Source: JAITVB01 sp031553805
GTDB taxonomy: Bacteria; Bacteroidota; Bacteroidia; Bacteroidales; Rikenellaceae
Length of the DNA: 64,000 nucleotides
Direction of reading: 5' to 3'
Assembly (NCBI GenBank): GCA_031553805.1
Contig: JAVBLC010000005.1
Span: 1 to 64,000 of the forward strand
The notes below the pieces were generated by a model. The model did not search any database. It had not been told where the DNA came from and saw only the letters and a list, made by a program, of their open reading frames with translations. Made by a program: the position numbers and the translations under genes. The stretch's first letter is position 1; each line of letters starts with the position of its first letter. This document shows, in pieces, positions 33,022 through 43,400 of the stretch.

Positions 33022-34671
33022 ATGAAAAAGGTGATTCTGCTGGCTGCCGCCTGGTTGACCGTAACCGCAGGGTGGGGGCAAAACATCGAAGCGGCTTGGA
33101 GCGATCCGGCCACTCCGGCCGTCAACCGTCAGGCATCGCGTACGCGGTTTATGGCCTATGATCGCCGCGAAGACGCCGAAACTTTTCAGAACGAAAAGTC
33201 ACCTTACTATTTATCGCTGAATGGAGAATGGAGAGGCGAAAACGCCCCTCCGACCCAGTTTCCCGGTCGTTGGACGACAGCCTCGGCCGATGAGCTGAAA
33301 GGTTTGCAACCGCCCGCCCTGCCCGCAGAAAATCCGGTGGCCCGTTTTTCAAAAACCATCGACATACCGGTGTTATGGCTCGACCGGGCGATTTACGTAC
33401 ATATCGGCGGCCTGCAACCCGGCGGCACGCTTTACGTCAACGGCCGCGCCGTGGGCTACAGCGAAGATTCGGGGGCGCCTGTCGAATTTGAAATTTCAGA
33501 CTATGTGACCGACGGGCGGAACACGCTGACCCTCGAATTCCATAAATGGACCACCGGCGCGTGGCTCGAAAACAATCTGCTCAATGGCTCGGGTGTCGTA
33601 GGCGAGGTCTACTTGTACTCCCAACCCAAGATTCATATTCAGGATTTTGAAATTCGTGCCACGCTCGATTCGACCCTTACCCGGGGCATTTTCGCGATCG
33701 ACATCATCGCCGCCAACGGGTTTAACAATGCCGAAAAGGCGCAGTTCTGGTTCGACCTCGAAGACGCGCAGGGCAAGGTGATCCGCTACAGCTACAAAGA
33801 GGTCGAGATCGCCGGCCGCGGCCTCGATACGATCCGCTTTGAATATCCCGTCGGGGCGATTAAGCCCTGGAGCGCCGAATCTCCGAACCTTTATCAGGTG
33901 ATCCTCCGAACGAACTACGGCGGCCGTTTCAGAGAGTACATCCCGTTTAAAGTAGGTTTTCGCCAGTTGGATTACCGCAAAGGCAACTGGTGCATTAACG
34001 GTAAGCCGATTATTTTCAAAGGGGTGAATTACGCGACCACGGCCGTCACAGCCGACGAGAAGTCGATGCGCGACTACCTGCTGCGCCTCAAACAAGGCAA
34101 CGTCAACGCGATCCGCGTGGGCTACCACCCGATGAAAGCCCGCCTGTATGAGCTTTGCAACGAACTGGGGCTTTACGTTTGCGACCAGGCCAACCTCGAC
34201 TCGTCGCTCACGGGCGAAAGTCTGACTGTAGGCGGCACGTTGGGCAATCGTCCGGCGTGGCTCGCCTCGCACTTGCAGCGGGTCGAGAACAGCGTTTACG
34301 CCAGCCGCAATTACTCGTGTGTGGTGATGCGCTCGCTGGGCGGACACGCCGGCGAAGGTTTTTGTATTTATCATGCTTACAACCGGATGAAGGAGCTGGA
34401 AACCCGGCTTCCGGTGGCTTATGAACAGGCGAAGAACTACTGGAATACAGACGTCTATTTCCCCGCCAACCCTTCGCAGGAGGTGATGGAAAACTGGGAA
34501 GCCACGGTCGATCCCCGGATATTTCTGTATTCCGACTTATCTCAAGAAGGGTTTGCGACCGTACTGAAACTGCAGACCAACCTCCGCGGGCCGCGCAAGT
34601 TCCAGGGAGGTTTCACGAGCGCCCCGGGCAACGAATCGCTAAAATCGTTCTATGGCAAACTGGCCTATTAA
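33022..34671 (+). CDS. GH2-type protein, probably catalytically inactive
   Basis: The 549-residue secreted protein (signal peptide to AGWGQ) follows the beta-galactosidase LacZ layout: sugar-binding jelly roll (about 55-200), immunoglobulin-like domain (200-310), and the start of the TIM barrel (from about 325, NGKPIIFKGVNY). The region that should read GNESG, with the acid/base glutamate, is GGHAG at 440-444. DEAN-x-E is DQANLD (388-393), and no nucleophile-bearing glutamate motif is evident in the shortened C-terminus. It lacks the LacZ C-terminal domains. It may bind sugar without hydrolysing it. A frame open upstream runs through the uvrA end; the signal peptide decides the start. Confidence 0.85.
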   Translation: MKKVILLAAAWLTVTAGWGQNIEAAWSDPATPAVNRQASRTRFMAYDRREDAETFQNEKSPYYLSLNGEWRGENAPPTQFPGRWTTASADELKGLQPPALPAENPVARFSKTIDIPVLWLDRAIYVHIGGLQPGGTLYVNGRAVGYSEDSGAPVEFEISDYVTDGRNTLTLEFHKWTTGAWLENNLLNGSGVVGEVYLYSQPKIHIQDFEIRATLDSTLTRGIFAIDIIAANGFNNAEKAQFWFDLEDAQGKVIRYSYKEVEIAGRGLDTIRFEYPVGAIKPWSAESPNLYQVILRTNYGGRFREYIPFKVGFRQLDYRKGNWCINGKPIIFKGVNYATTAVTADEKSMRDYLLRLKQGNVNAIRVGYHPMKARLYELCNELGLYVCDQANLDSSLTGESLTVGGTLGNRPAWLASHLQRVENSVYASRNYSCVVMRSLGGHAGEGFCIYHAYNRMKELETRLPVAYEQAKNYWNTDVYFPANPSQEVMENWEATVDPRIFLYSDLSQEGFATVLKLQTNLRGPRKFQGGFTSAPGNESLKSFYGKLAY

Positions 34672-34694
34672 AACAGCAAAAAACGACAAAAAAT

Positions 34695-36539
34695 ATGTGT
34701 GGAATCGTAGGATACATTGGCAATAAAGAAGCTTATCCCATCCTGATCAAAGGCCTGCACCGGCTCGAATACCGCGGTTACGACAGCGCCGGGGTGGCCC
34801 TGATCAACGGCAGCAACGAGTTGAATATTTACAAAACGAAAGGCCGCGTGGCCGACCTCGAAAACGCCGTGGCCCACGCCGACCTTTCGGGCACCGTCGG
34901 GATGGCCCATACTCGTTGGGCGACCCACGGAGAACCCAATGACGTAAATGCCCACCCGCAATATTCCCAGTCCGAAAACCTGGCGATCATCCACAACGGC
35001 ATCATCGAAAACTACAGCGTGATCAAACGGATGCTCACCAGCAAAGGTTTTTCGTTTCGGAGCAATACCGACACCGAAGTGTTGGTGCAGTTTATCGAGT
35101 ATATCAAGAACACGAACAAGATCGACCTGGTTTCGGCCGTGCAGGTGGCCCTGCGCGAGATCATCGGCGCTTACGCCATCGTGGTGATGGAGAAAGGCAA
35201 CTCCGACCTGCTGGTCGCTGCCCGCAAGAGCAGCCCGCTGGTGGTGGGCATCGGCGAAGACGAATTTTTCCTCGGTTCGGATGCTACACCCATCATCGAA
35301 TATACCGATAAGGTGGTCTACATCAACGATAACGAGTTGGCGATCCTGAAACGCGGCGAACCCCTCAAGGTGAAAAATTTCAACGACATCGAGATCACCC
35401 CTGAGGTACAGACCCTCGAAATGAACCTCTCGCAGATGGAAAAGGGCGGCTATCCGCACTTTATGCTCAAAGAAATCTACGAGCAGCCGCAGACGATCAT
35501 CGACTGCATCCGCGGCCGAATCAATGTCGAGGGGACCGACGTAATCCTGTCGGGTGTGCTCGACAACAAGGAGCGCTTCAAAGAGGCGCGGCGCATCATC
35601 ATCGTCGCCTGCGGCACCTCGTGGCACGCGGCGCTGATCGGCGAACACCTGATCGAAGACCTGTGCCGCATTCCGGTCGAGGTCGAATACGCCTCGGAAT
35701 TCCGCTACCGCAACCCGGTGATCGAACCGGGCGACATCGTGATCGCCATTTCGCAATCGGGTGAAACCGCCGACACGCTGGCTGCGATCGAACTGGCCAA
35801 GGAGCGGGGAGCGTTCATCTACGGGATTTGTAACGTGGTGGGATCTTCCATTGCCCGCGCCACCCATTCGGGTTCCTACATCCACGTGGGACCTGAGATC
35901 GGGGTAGCCTCGACCAAGGCTTTCACCGGCCAGGTGACCGTGCTTTCGATGCTTGCTCTTACGCTGGCCAAGCTCCGCGGAACGCTCTTGCCCGATGTCT
36001 ACCATTCGTATATTCAGGAGTTACAGTCCATTCCCGGAAAACTCGGAAAAGTCCTTGAACTCAACGACCAGATTTCCGACCTGTCGAAAATATTTACCTA
36101 CGCCCACAATTTTATCTACCTGGGGCGCGGGTATAATTATCCGGGCGCCTTGGAAGGCGCCCTGAAGCTCAAGGAAATTTCATACATCCACGCCGAAGGG
36201 TATCCTGCCGCCGAAATGAAGCACGGCCCGATCGCGCTGATCGACGCCGAAATGCCCGTGGTGACCATCGCCACTACCGACAGCATTTACGAGAAAACGA
36301 TCAGCAATATCCAGGAAATCAAAGCCCGCAAAGGCCGCGTGATCGCGATCGTCACCGAAGGCGACCGCGTGGTGAGCGAAATCGCTGATTACTGCATCGA
36401 AATCCCGCGCACGCTCGAATGCTTTGCTCCGATCGTGTCGGCCATCCCGTTGCAGTTGTTTGCTTATTATATCGCCTTGAACAAGGGGCGCGACGTAGAC
36501 CAGCCGCGCAACCTGGCCAAGTCGGTGACGGTCGAATAA
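34695..36539 (+). CDS. glmS: Glucosamine-fructose-6-phosphate aminotransferase
   Basis: GlmS makes glucosamine-6-phosphate from fructose-6-phosphate and glutamine, the entry to peptidoglycan and LPS amino sugars. The 614-residue protein begins MCGIVGYIG with the nucleophile Cys2 of the glutaminase domain and continues with HTRWATHGEPNDVNAHP. The two SIS domains contain CGTSWHAALIG, SQSGETADTLAA and EGALKLKEISYIHAEGYPAAEMKHGP, and it ends in the conserved LAKSVTVE. No glmS ribozyme is visible upstream, as expected for this phylum. Confidence 0.98.
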   Translation: MCGIVGYIGNKEAYPILIKGLHRLEYRGYDSAGVALINGSNELNIYKTKGRVADLENAVAHADLSGTVGMAHTRWATHGEPNDVNAHPQYSQSENLAIIHNGIIENYSVIKRMLTSKGFSFRSNTDTEVLVQFIEYIKNTNKIDLVSAVQVALREIIGAYAIVVMEKGNSDLLVAARKSSPLVVGIGEDEFFLGSDATPIIEYTDKVVYINDNELAILKRGEPLKVKNFNDIEITPEVQTLEMNLSQMEKGGYPHFMLKEIYEQPQTIIDCIRGRINVEGTDVILSGVLDNKERFKEARRIIIVACGTSWHAALIGEHLIEDLCRIPVEVEYASEFRYRNPVIEPGDIVIAISQSGETADTLAAIELAKERGAFIYGICNVVGSSIARATHSGSYIHVGPEIGVASTKAFTGQVTVLSMLALTLAKLRGTLLPDVYHSYIQELQSIPGKLGKVLELNDQISDLSKIFTYAHNFIYLGRGYNYPGALEGALKLKEISYIHAEGYPAAEMKHGPIALIDAEMPVVTIATTDSIYEKTISNIQEIKARKGRVIAIVTEGDRVVSEIADYCIEIPRTLECFAPIVSAIPLQLFAYYIALNKGRDVDQPRNLAKSVTVE

Positions 36540-36557
36540 TTTCTTCGGATTGTGCCG

Positions 36558-37190
36558 ATGTTCAGGCTGCTTTGTTTCCTGCTGCTCTTTTTTGCCTCGT
36601 TTTCCTGCGGGGCGCAAGGAGGACGATCTGAAGCCGAAACGACAACCGAGGCCGGCCAGCAGAAAGAAACGGCAGAACAACGCCTGCGGGCGAAAGCCGA
36701 TTCTGCCTTGGTTTATTGCCGCGAGCACCGGATGAACACACAGTTCTGCGTACTGGTCGATATGGCCGAACACGCGGGTCGTTACCGTTTCTGGGTGTGG
36801 GATTTCGACAAGGGCGAGGCGACGGTTTCGTCGCTCTGCTGCCACGGTTACGGCGGGGGAAGCACCATCGCCCAACCGGTATTCAGCAATGTCCCCGGCA
36901 GCTACTGCACCTCACTGGGCAAATACCGGATCGGCGCCCGCGCCTATAGCCAGTGGGGTATCCATGTACACTACAAGCTCCACGGCCTCGAGGCGACGAA
37001 CGACAACGCCTACAAACGCATCATCGTCCTCCACTCCTATACCCCGATGCCAACCGAAGAAGTCTGGCCGCGCTACCTGCCGATGGGTTGGAGCCTCGGT
37101 TGCCCGGTGGTCAGCGACGAGGCGATGACGGCGCTCGACGGATTGCTCGGGTCTGCATCTCCACCTGTCCTTCTTTGGATATATTACTAA
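36558..37190 (+). CDS. Murein L,D-transpeptidase catalytic-domain protein (YkuD_2 type)
   Basis: The 210-residue exported protein has a hydrophobic signal (MFRLLCFLLLFFASFSCGAQ; the cysteine at 17 may be lipidated) and a charged linker to about residue 45. A catalytic domain with RIIVLHSYTP (histidine) and MGWSLGCPVVSDEAM (catalytic cysteine) follows the H...SxGC pattern of L,D-transpeptidases. It would act on peptidoglycan cross-links or anchor proteins in the periplasm. ATG 36558 is preferred over an upstream GTG at 36552. It follows glmS by 18 nt; both genes serve the cell envelope. Confidence 0.82.
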   Translation: MFRLLCFLLLFFASFSCGAQGGRSEAETTTEAGQQKETAEQRLRAKADSALVYCREHRMNTQFCVLVDMAEHAGRYRFWVWDFDKGEATVSSLCCHGYGGGSTIAQPVFSNVPGSYCTSLGKYRIGARAYSQWGIHVHYKLHGLEATNDNAYKRIIVLHSYTPMPTEEVWPRYLPMGWSLGCPVVSDEAMTALDGLLGSASPPVLLWIYY

Positions 37191-37219
37191 AAAACGGGAT
37201 GCCGAAAGCATCCCGTTTT
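37191..37219. terminator. Bidirectional terminator between convergent genes
   Basis: AAAACGGGATGC (37191-37202) pairs perfectly with GCATCCCGTTTT (37208-37219) around a CGAAA loop. It can end both the L,D-transpeptidase transcript and the minus-strand beta-helix operon. Confidence 0.9.
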
Positions 37220-37238
37220 TGTTTAAAAGCGTCGCGCC

Positions 37239-40200
37239 TTACCGGCTTTTGGTCAGCCAGAGGACACGCGGGCCGTCGACTTTCAGCTTGTCGCCGTCGC
37301 GGACGGTGCGGGGCAGGGGCGTGAGGCTGCCGCTCTCGGCATCGATCCAGTAGGCACGGTAGCCCGCGCGGTCGCCGCCGAGGGTAATATCAGCGGTGCC
37401 GGTGGTGCTGTAGATTACGTAGCCAGTGCCGGACTTACCCAATACATACTGGCCTTCGCCGGTGGGCAGGACGTCCATGCCTGCCGTCTCTTTCTGGAAC
37501 GCCGGAGTGGCGATGCGGGGAATAGCAGTCATCGATCCGCCGGCCATAAATGCGGCCCAACCGAAAGAGGGCACCTCCACGTCGATGTCGTAAGTGTAAG
37601 AATAGTAGGTAACAGCTTTTTCAGGATAACGCTCGCGATACTCCCTGACGGCGCGGTAAACCTGCTCGAACGAGCTTTCCCCGGGATCGACCTGGCGGGC
37701 GTGCTGGCGGGGGGCCATATTGACACCGCCCGGCGGGGCGTAGAGCGAACCGTCGGCCCGGTAGTGCCAGAAGCGGATCTCGATGATGTCGACCACGGCA
37801 CGCAGTTCGGGATCAGCCAGGATCGCGTCCTGCACGTCTTTGGTCGTGGCGAGCGAGATCATAGCATCGCGGCCGGTTTCCTGCTGCCAGGCTTTTACCT
37901 CACCCAACCAGAAACGGGCAAAGTGCTCAGGGCCGGTAAATTCGGCGCTGATCGAGTGGATTACCCCTGAGTTTTCAGGAAAGTTTTCGAGGTTTTTACG
38001 AATATAGGCTTTGTGAAGCGCTACGCGGGTGGGGTTATTCAAATCATAAAAATGTTCGGCCATGAAGATGCGTTTATCGCCCGCATAGGGTACCGGCTCT
38101 GGAAAACCGGTGTCGTTGATGTTATTGGCCGAACGCCACGGGAAGTCGGCCCAGTGGGCGCCGGCTTCGATGATATTATGCTGATGGTAGTGCTGGTTTT
38201 CAAGCACCAGACCGGTGCGGTCGGCGACGGCTGCGAATTGGGCCAGGCGGTCGAAATACCACGGGTTGTACTTGGTCAGGTCGTACTTGCTCAGCCCGTC
38301 CCACGCACGTCCTTCGCCGCTGCGGGCGAACGGCAGTTCGTAGAAGGGCGCCCACACGTTGCCGTCGGCCCGGCGGATGCGCTCGTGGTCGTCGCGGCGG
38401 CGTTCGTACCAAAGGCCGTAGTTGTGGTTCAGCACGACGCGGTTCTGGTCGATCATCCCCTGGGCTACGGCTTCGAGGTCATCCGTAAAACCTTGGCCCG
38501 TGCGTCCGGGAACGTAGCGGGTAAGGTGGGGGGCGACGGTTTCGGTCCACGAACGGTTCAGGCTGCCGTTCCAATAGCGGATGCCCTGCGAGGCGCCGGT
38601 CAACAATCGTTCACCGCGCACGAGTTTTCCGTTTTTCACGGCGAGGGGTTCTGCGATGGCGTAGGGTTTCTCGGGTGTGGCGGCCTTTTTCAGTGTCCAG
38701 GCGCTCTCTTTCGCATAGTCAAGGGCGCCGGCAGGCGGGGTGGCAAGCAGGATCCAATCCTTGACTGTCACCAACGGATTGCGGGCCAGAATGGTGAGTT
38801 CCTGCGCCTTTTCATAGGTCGGGCTGGTCACCTCGTTGCGGTCTTTGGGCTGCAGGCGGGCCTGGGCGTCGACCGGGTGGCCGAGGCGTTGCTCCAACTG
38901 GGCGTAGAAGAAGCTGAACGGCGAGATGTGGCTGTTCACATCTTCCCAATAACCGTCGCCGGCAAACTGTGACCAACAACCGAACGACCAGTTCTGGGCC
39001 GTGGGCGGACGGTAGTTGTCGATGCGTGCGGCGGTGGTGTTCCACAGCAAGCTGTTGGCTCCGCCCCATCCCGAGCCGTTGTCGTCCTGGCCGCGGTTTT
39101 TGAATGTTATGTTTTCGCCGTCAATGTTCACGATATCAAAAAGGATGCCCGTGGCCCAGCTTTCGACTGGCCCGCTGAAACTGTAGGGGGTAACGGCCAT
39201 ACATTGCACAAAGGCGGTCAACCCGGTAGCGCTCTGTCCGACGGCAAAGTCGTGGTATCCGTTTTCGGCGTAGCAATGTAGGAAAAGCACCTGCTGGCCG
39301 AGGGTGTGGTACGTGTAGCGGCGCTGTCCGCCGATTTCTGAAACGGGGTCGGTCGAGATACAGTCTTCGACCGTGATCTTCGAGGCGTTATCCTGCACGA
39401 AAACAGCCGACGACGCAAAATGCTTGAACGTCAGCTGGCGCACCCAGGCGTTTTCGACGTTCTGCAACGAAACGGCCATCCACCGGTGGAGTTCGTCCTT
39501 CACGTTTTTGCCGTCCCAGGTCGATTCGAGATTCAGGAACTCAATGCCGACTTGCGAAATCCGGCCGGTCCAGGTATAGGGCGTCACCACACCGCCGCCC
39601 CATTCGCGCTCGATGGCGTTGGTCAGCGGAATGTCGATGGTAATCTTGTTGCCGTCGACGGCTGTGATCTTGCGGTCGAAAAAGAGGTCTTTGTCACCGG
39701 GCTTCCAGCTCATCGTCTGGAGGGTACCGCCAAAGGTGTTGCACTTCAGTTCATCGATCCATGCCTGGTTCGTTTTCCGTTGCACGATCACCCGGTCGCC
39801 CGCTTTGAGGCCCGAGGCGTCGGCCACGGTCAGGGTCGTAGCGTTGACCGGCACGTAGGCGTCGGCCACGTCGGTGCTTTTTCCATACGTGCGGTTATCC
39901 CGGCCCTCGACCTCGATCAGCGTTTGGCGCAGTACACCCGTGCCGAGCAGGGTCGTGCCGCCGTTGCCGAAGCCCGAACCCCGCAGGACGATGCCCGACG
40001 TTTTGATTTTCAGCGCCCCTGCAATTTCAAATGTGCCTTTGTCGAGCAATACCGCCCCGCGGAAACCGTTGGCATCCACCGGTTGCGTCGCCAGGTAATC
40101 GAGCGCCTGTTGGATCGTTTCCGTCGCATCGCCCGACATCGCCGGGATAAATGCTTTGACCGGAACGACCGGAATGCCTTTTTCCGACAGTTCATATCCG

Positions 40201-40388
40201 GCGAAGGAATAGTCGGGAATGCAGTTGCCCCGCTCGTCCTGCTTATACGTAAATTTGCCGTCGCTCCCGCGCACCAGGGGCGAGGGCTCCTTGGGCAGCT
40301 GGGCCGAAAGCTCTCCGGCCGAAAAGAGGAAGGCTGCCGCCAACAGCGCCACCCCCGGGATTTTTTTGCACATCATCATCTTCTTCAT
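37239..40388 (-). CDS. Two-domain secreted beta-helix/putative glycosidase-like protein, paralogue 1 (DUF6298-like)
   Basis: The 1,049-residue secreted protein has its signal peptide ending ELSAQ. Residues about 40-520 look like a right-handed beta-helix of pectate-lyase/epimerase type: GFRGAVLLDKGTFEIAG, SGIVLRGSGFGNGGTTLLG, ITVEDCIS. From about 620 (RYVPGRTGQGF) a second domain follows, with GLWYERRRDDHERIRRADG, QHYHQHNIIEAGAHWADFPW, SAEFTGPEHFARFW and IEIRFWHYRADGSLYAPPGG; the pattern suggests a TIM-barrel-like hydrolase with acidic residues in EFTGP and IEIR as candidate catalytic groups. I connect it tentatively with DUF6298. It is the last gene of a three-paralogue tandem set; no SusC/SusD genes are near. 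The ATG at 40388 begins the signal peptide. Confidence 0.8.
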   Translation of the reverse strand: MKKMMMCKKIPGVALLAAAFLFSAGELSAQLPKEPSPLVRGSDGKFTYKQDERGNCIPDYSFAGYELSEKGIPVVPVKAFIPAMSGDATETIQQALDYLATQPVDANGFRGAVLLDKGTFEIAGALKIKTSGIVLRGSGFGNGGTTLLGTGVLRQTLIEVEGRDNRTYGKSTDVADAYVPVNATTLTVADASGLKAGDRVIVQRKTNQAWIDELKCNTFGGTLQTMSWKPGDKDLFFDRKITAVDGNKITIDIPLTNAIEREWGGGVVTPYTWTGRISQVGIEFLNLESTWDGKNVKDELHRWMAVSLQNVENAWVRQLTFKHFASSAVFVQDNASKITVEDCISTDPVSEIGGQRRYTYHTLGQQVLFLHCYAENGYHDFAVGQSATGLTAFVQCMAVTPYSFSGPVESWATGILFDIVNIDGENITFKNRGQDDNGSGWGGANSLLWNTTAARIDNYRPPTAQNWSFGCWSQFAGDGYWEDVNSHISPFSFFYAQLEQRLGHPVDAQARLQPKDRNEVTSPTYEKAQELTILARNPLVTVKDWILLATPPAGALDYAKESAWTLKKAATPEKPYAIAEPLAVKNGKLVRGERLLTGASQGIRYWNGSLNRSWTETVAPHLTRYVPGRTGQGFTDDLEAVAQGMIDQNRVVLNHNYGLWYERRRDDHERIRRADGNVWAPFYELPFARSGEGRAWDGLSKYDLTKYNPWYFDRLAQFAAVADRTGLVLENQHYHQHNIIEAGAHWADFPWRSANNINDTGFPEPVPYAGDKRIFMAEHFYDLNNPTRVALHKAYIRKNLENFPENSGVIHSISAEFTGPEHFARFWLGEVKAWQQETGRDAMISLATTKDVQDAILADPELRAVVDIIEIRFWHYRADGSLYAPPGGVNMAPRQHARQVDPGESSFEQVYRAVREYRERYPEKAVTYYSYTYDIDVEVPSFGWAAFMAGGSMTAIPRIATPAFQKETAGMDVLPTGEGQYVLGKSGTGYVIYSTTGTADITLGGDRAGYRAYWIDAESGSLTPLPRTVRDGDKLKVDGPRVLWLTKSR

Positions 40389-40405
40389 ATCCTTCTGTTT
40401 AGAGA

Positions 40406-43400
40406 TTATTTTCGGGAAATCCATAACACGGCCGCCTCTCCGCCGGCGGGCGCCGTGAGGGTGGTTACGCGGCCGCCCTGCACCCGGATCTTGGCCGGGT
40501 CGACGTCACCGGTGCGGGGATCGATCCAGCGGGCGACATAGTTGGTTTTGTCGGCCGTTAGGTCAATGGTTGCGGACGGCTGTTCGCTGTAAACAACATA
40601 GCCTATGCCTGGATTTTTCAGCACATATTGTCCTGCATCGCCAGCTTCGGGCTGCATCGTCGCCGTTTCGGCCAGGAAAGCGGGGTTTTTGACCGCCGGG
40701 ATGCCGGAGAGCGATCCGCCGGCCATAAACGAGGCCCAGCCTACGTTGCGTCCGCCGCGCGAGTAGTAAACCGCCTTGTCGGGATATTGCGCGCGGATTT
40801 CGAGTACGGTGCGGTATGTGCCCGCAAAGCCCGGAATGCCGGGATCTTCGAGGCGGGCATACTGGCGTTCGGCTGTGCTTACCCCGCCGGGAGGAGCGTA
40901 GAGGCTGCCGTCGTCGCGGTAATTCCATTGGCGGATGTCGATGATCTCGACCGTTTTCGACCGCACCGGGTCGGCCAACACGGCCAACTGCACATCGCGG
41001 TTGCCGGGCAGCATCACCAGCACGTCGGTCGCATTTTCGCGTTCCCACTCGGCAATCACGTCCAGCCAGAAGTTGACGAACGCCAGCGGGCCGGTGTATT
41101 CATAGCCCAGATGATGCACCACATTGCGGTTGCCCCGGAAGTTGTCGAGGCTTTTTCGGATATACTGGCGGTGATATTGCGCCACCTTGGGTTGTGTAAT
41201 ATCGTAAAACTGTTCGGCCATAAAAACCTTTTTGTCGCCGGCGTAGTAGGTGCGTTCCGGAAAACCGAGGTCGTTGATGTTGTTGGCCGTGCGCCACGGG
41301 TAGTCGGCCCAGTGGGCGCCCTCTTCGATGATGTTGTGCTGCAGGTATTGTTCTTGGATGAAGATCAATCCGTTGGCGTCGGCGCGGTCGGCAAACTGCT
41401 TGAGGCGCAACCAGTACCAGGCGTTCCACTGGTCGAGGTCGTACTTGCTCAGACGGTCGAACGCTTCGCCCTGGCCGCTGCGAGCGAAAGGCTGTTCGTA
41501 GAACGGAGCCCACACATCGGCGTCGGCCCGCATCGTCCGTGCATGGTCGTCGCGGCGACGTTCGTACCAAAGGGCCGGAAAGTGCATCAATGCCACCTGT
41601 CCGCTACGGACCATCCCGGCAGCGACGGTGTCGATGTCGTCGGTCAGGCCGCGGCCTGTGCGCCCGGGAACGTAACGGGTCAGGTGCGCTCCGGCAACCG
41701 AGCGTTCGAGCAGGCGCGTCGAGCCCCGCCACAGGGCGGTGCGGCCCACGCGGCCGTTGGCTTCGCTCGTGCCGAGTAACATTACGCCATTTTTTACTGA
41801 AAGGGTCGGGCCGGGGCCTTTTGTAGATTCCAGCGATTTGAAATCTACCTGAGAGATAATCGTTGCGTGACCGCCATCGACCGGCAACGGGTAGCGGGCC
41901 ACCATCGAGTCGATCCAGTCGGCGATGATCACGTCGGGCACATAGGCGCGGACACTCGCCATGTGCGACTGTGCGGGGGTAGGGGCGCTGTAACCGTCGA
42001 TGCGGTAAACGAGCACTTTGTCGGTTTCGGATGATTCTTTGCCTGTACGTGCTTCTAACTGGGCATAGAAAAAACTTTCGGGTTTCAGAAAACGGGCCGG
42101 GAGTTCGTGGTTGCCGTTGCCATAGCCTTGGGCCCACATCCCAAAGGCCCAGTTCTGGGCCGTCGGGGGATTAGGCATCAGTAGCTTGCCTGCTCGGCAT
42201 TGCCAGAAGAGCGAGTTGGCCCCGCTCCAGCCGCCGCCTTGGCCGTCGGCGTCGCGCCAGTCGACGCTCAGATTGCCGCCTTCGATGGTCGTTTTGTCGA
42301 ACAGCAGGCCATTGGCCCAGCCGCCGACGGCGCCGCTGAAATTATAGGGTTTGAAGTCGTAGCATTGCACAAAAGCGTTCGGTCCGGGCGTAGTAAAACC
42401 GGCAGAGAAGCCGTGCCACGAGTATTCGGCATAGCAGCGCTGGAAAAGCACCTGTTGGCCGAGCGTCTGAAAGGCCATCCGGCGGTAAGCGCCGATTTCG
42501 CCCACCGGGGCGAGGCATTTGCAATCCTCGACCGTCACTCGCCGGGCGGTTTCCCACACGGCTACGGCCGAACTTACAAAATGTTCGGTCACCACGCGGC
42601 GCACCCACACGTCTTCGGCGTTTTCAACCGTGACGGCCATCCACCGGTGGTTTTCGTCCTTTTCGTTTTTGGCAGTATACTCGGAAACCAATCGCAGGTT
42701 TTCGATGCCTACGTTGTTGATCCGGCCCGGCCAGTTGTAAGTGGCGATTTTAAAACCGCCGTACTGTGGGTCGAGCGAATTGGTCAGCGGCACGTCGAGG
42801 ACGATCGAGGTGGGGGTAACGGCTGTGATCGTGCGTTCCCAGTCGATGTCGAAATCGTGCGATTCCCAATGGGTAAGCTGGTAATTGACGTACAGTCCGA
42901 TGCGGTGCGTGCCGATCGCCTCGATCCACTCTTTAGTGGAGGGGCGCTTTACAATCAGGCGTTGGCCTTCTTGAAAGCCATGCCCGGGGAAAAGCGGCAG
43001 TTCGACGGCTCCGACCGGGACATAGCTTTCACTGACACCCAGATAATCGGATACCTTTCGGTCGTTCTTTCCCTGGATATGGATCAACGTTTGTCTGTCC
43101 AGCCCCGCACCCACGAGAATGGTTTTGTCCATCCCCGCCCCGCGCAAGACCACGCCCGAGGCGCGGATCACCAGTCCGCCGTCGATCCGGAACGTGCCTT
43201 CTTCAAGAAAGACGGCGCCCCGAAAGCCGTTGGTATCGGGCGCGAGCGAAGAGACGTAGTCAATGGCCCGCTGGATTTCGCGCGTGGCGTCGCCCGTCGT
43301 CGCCGGAACGCGCACCTTGGCCGCCACATCCGGAATCGGCGCCTCGCTCGACCGGTAGCCGGCGTAGGAATAATCGGGAATGCGGTCGCCATTGGGCATC

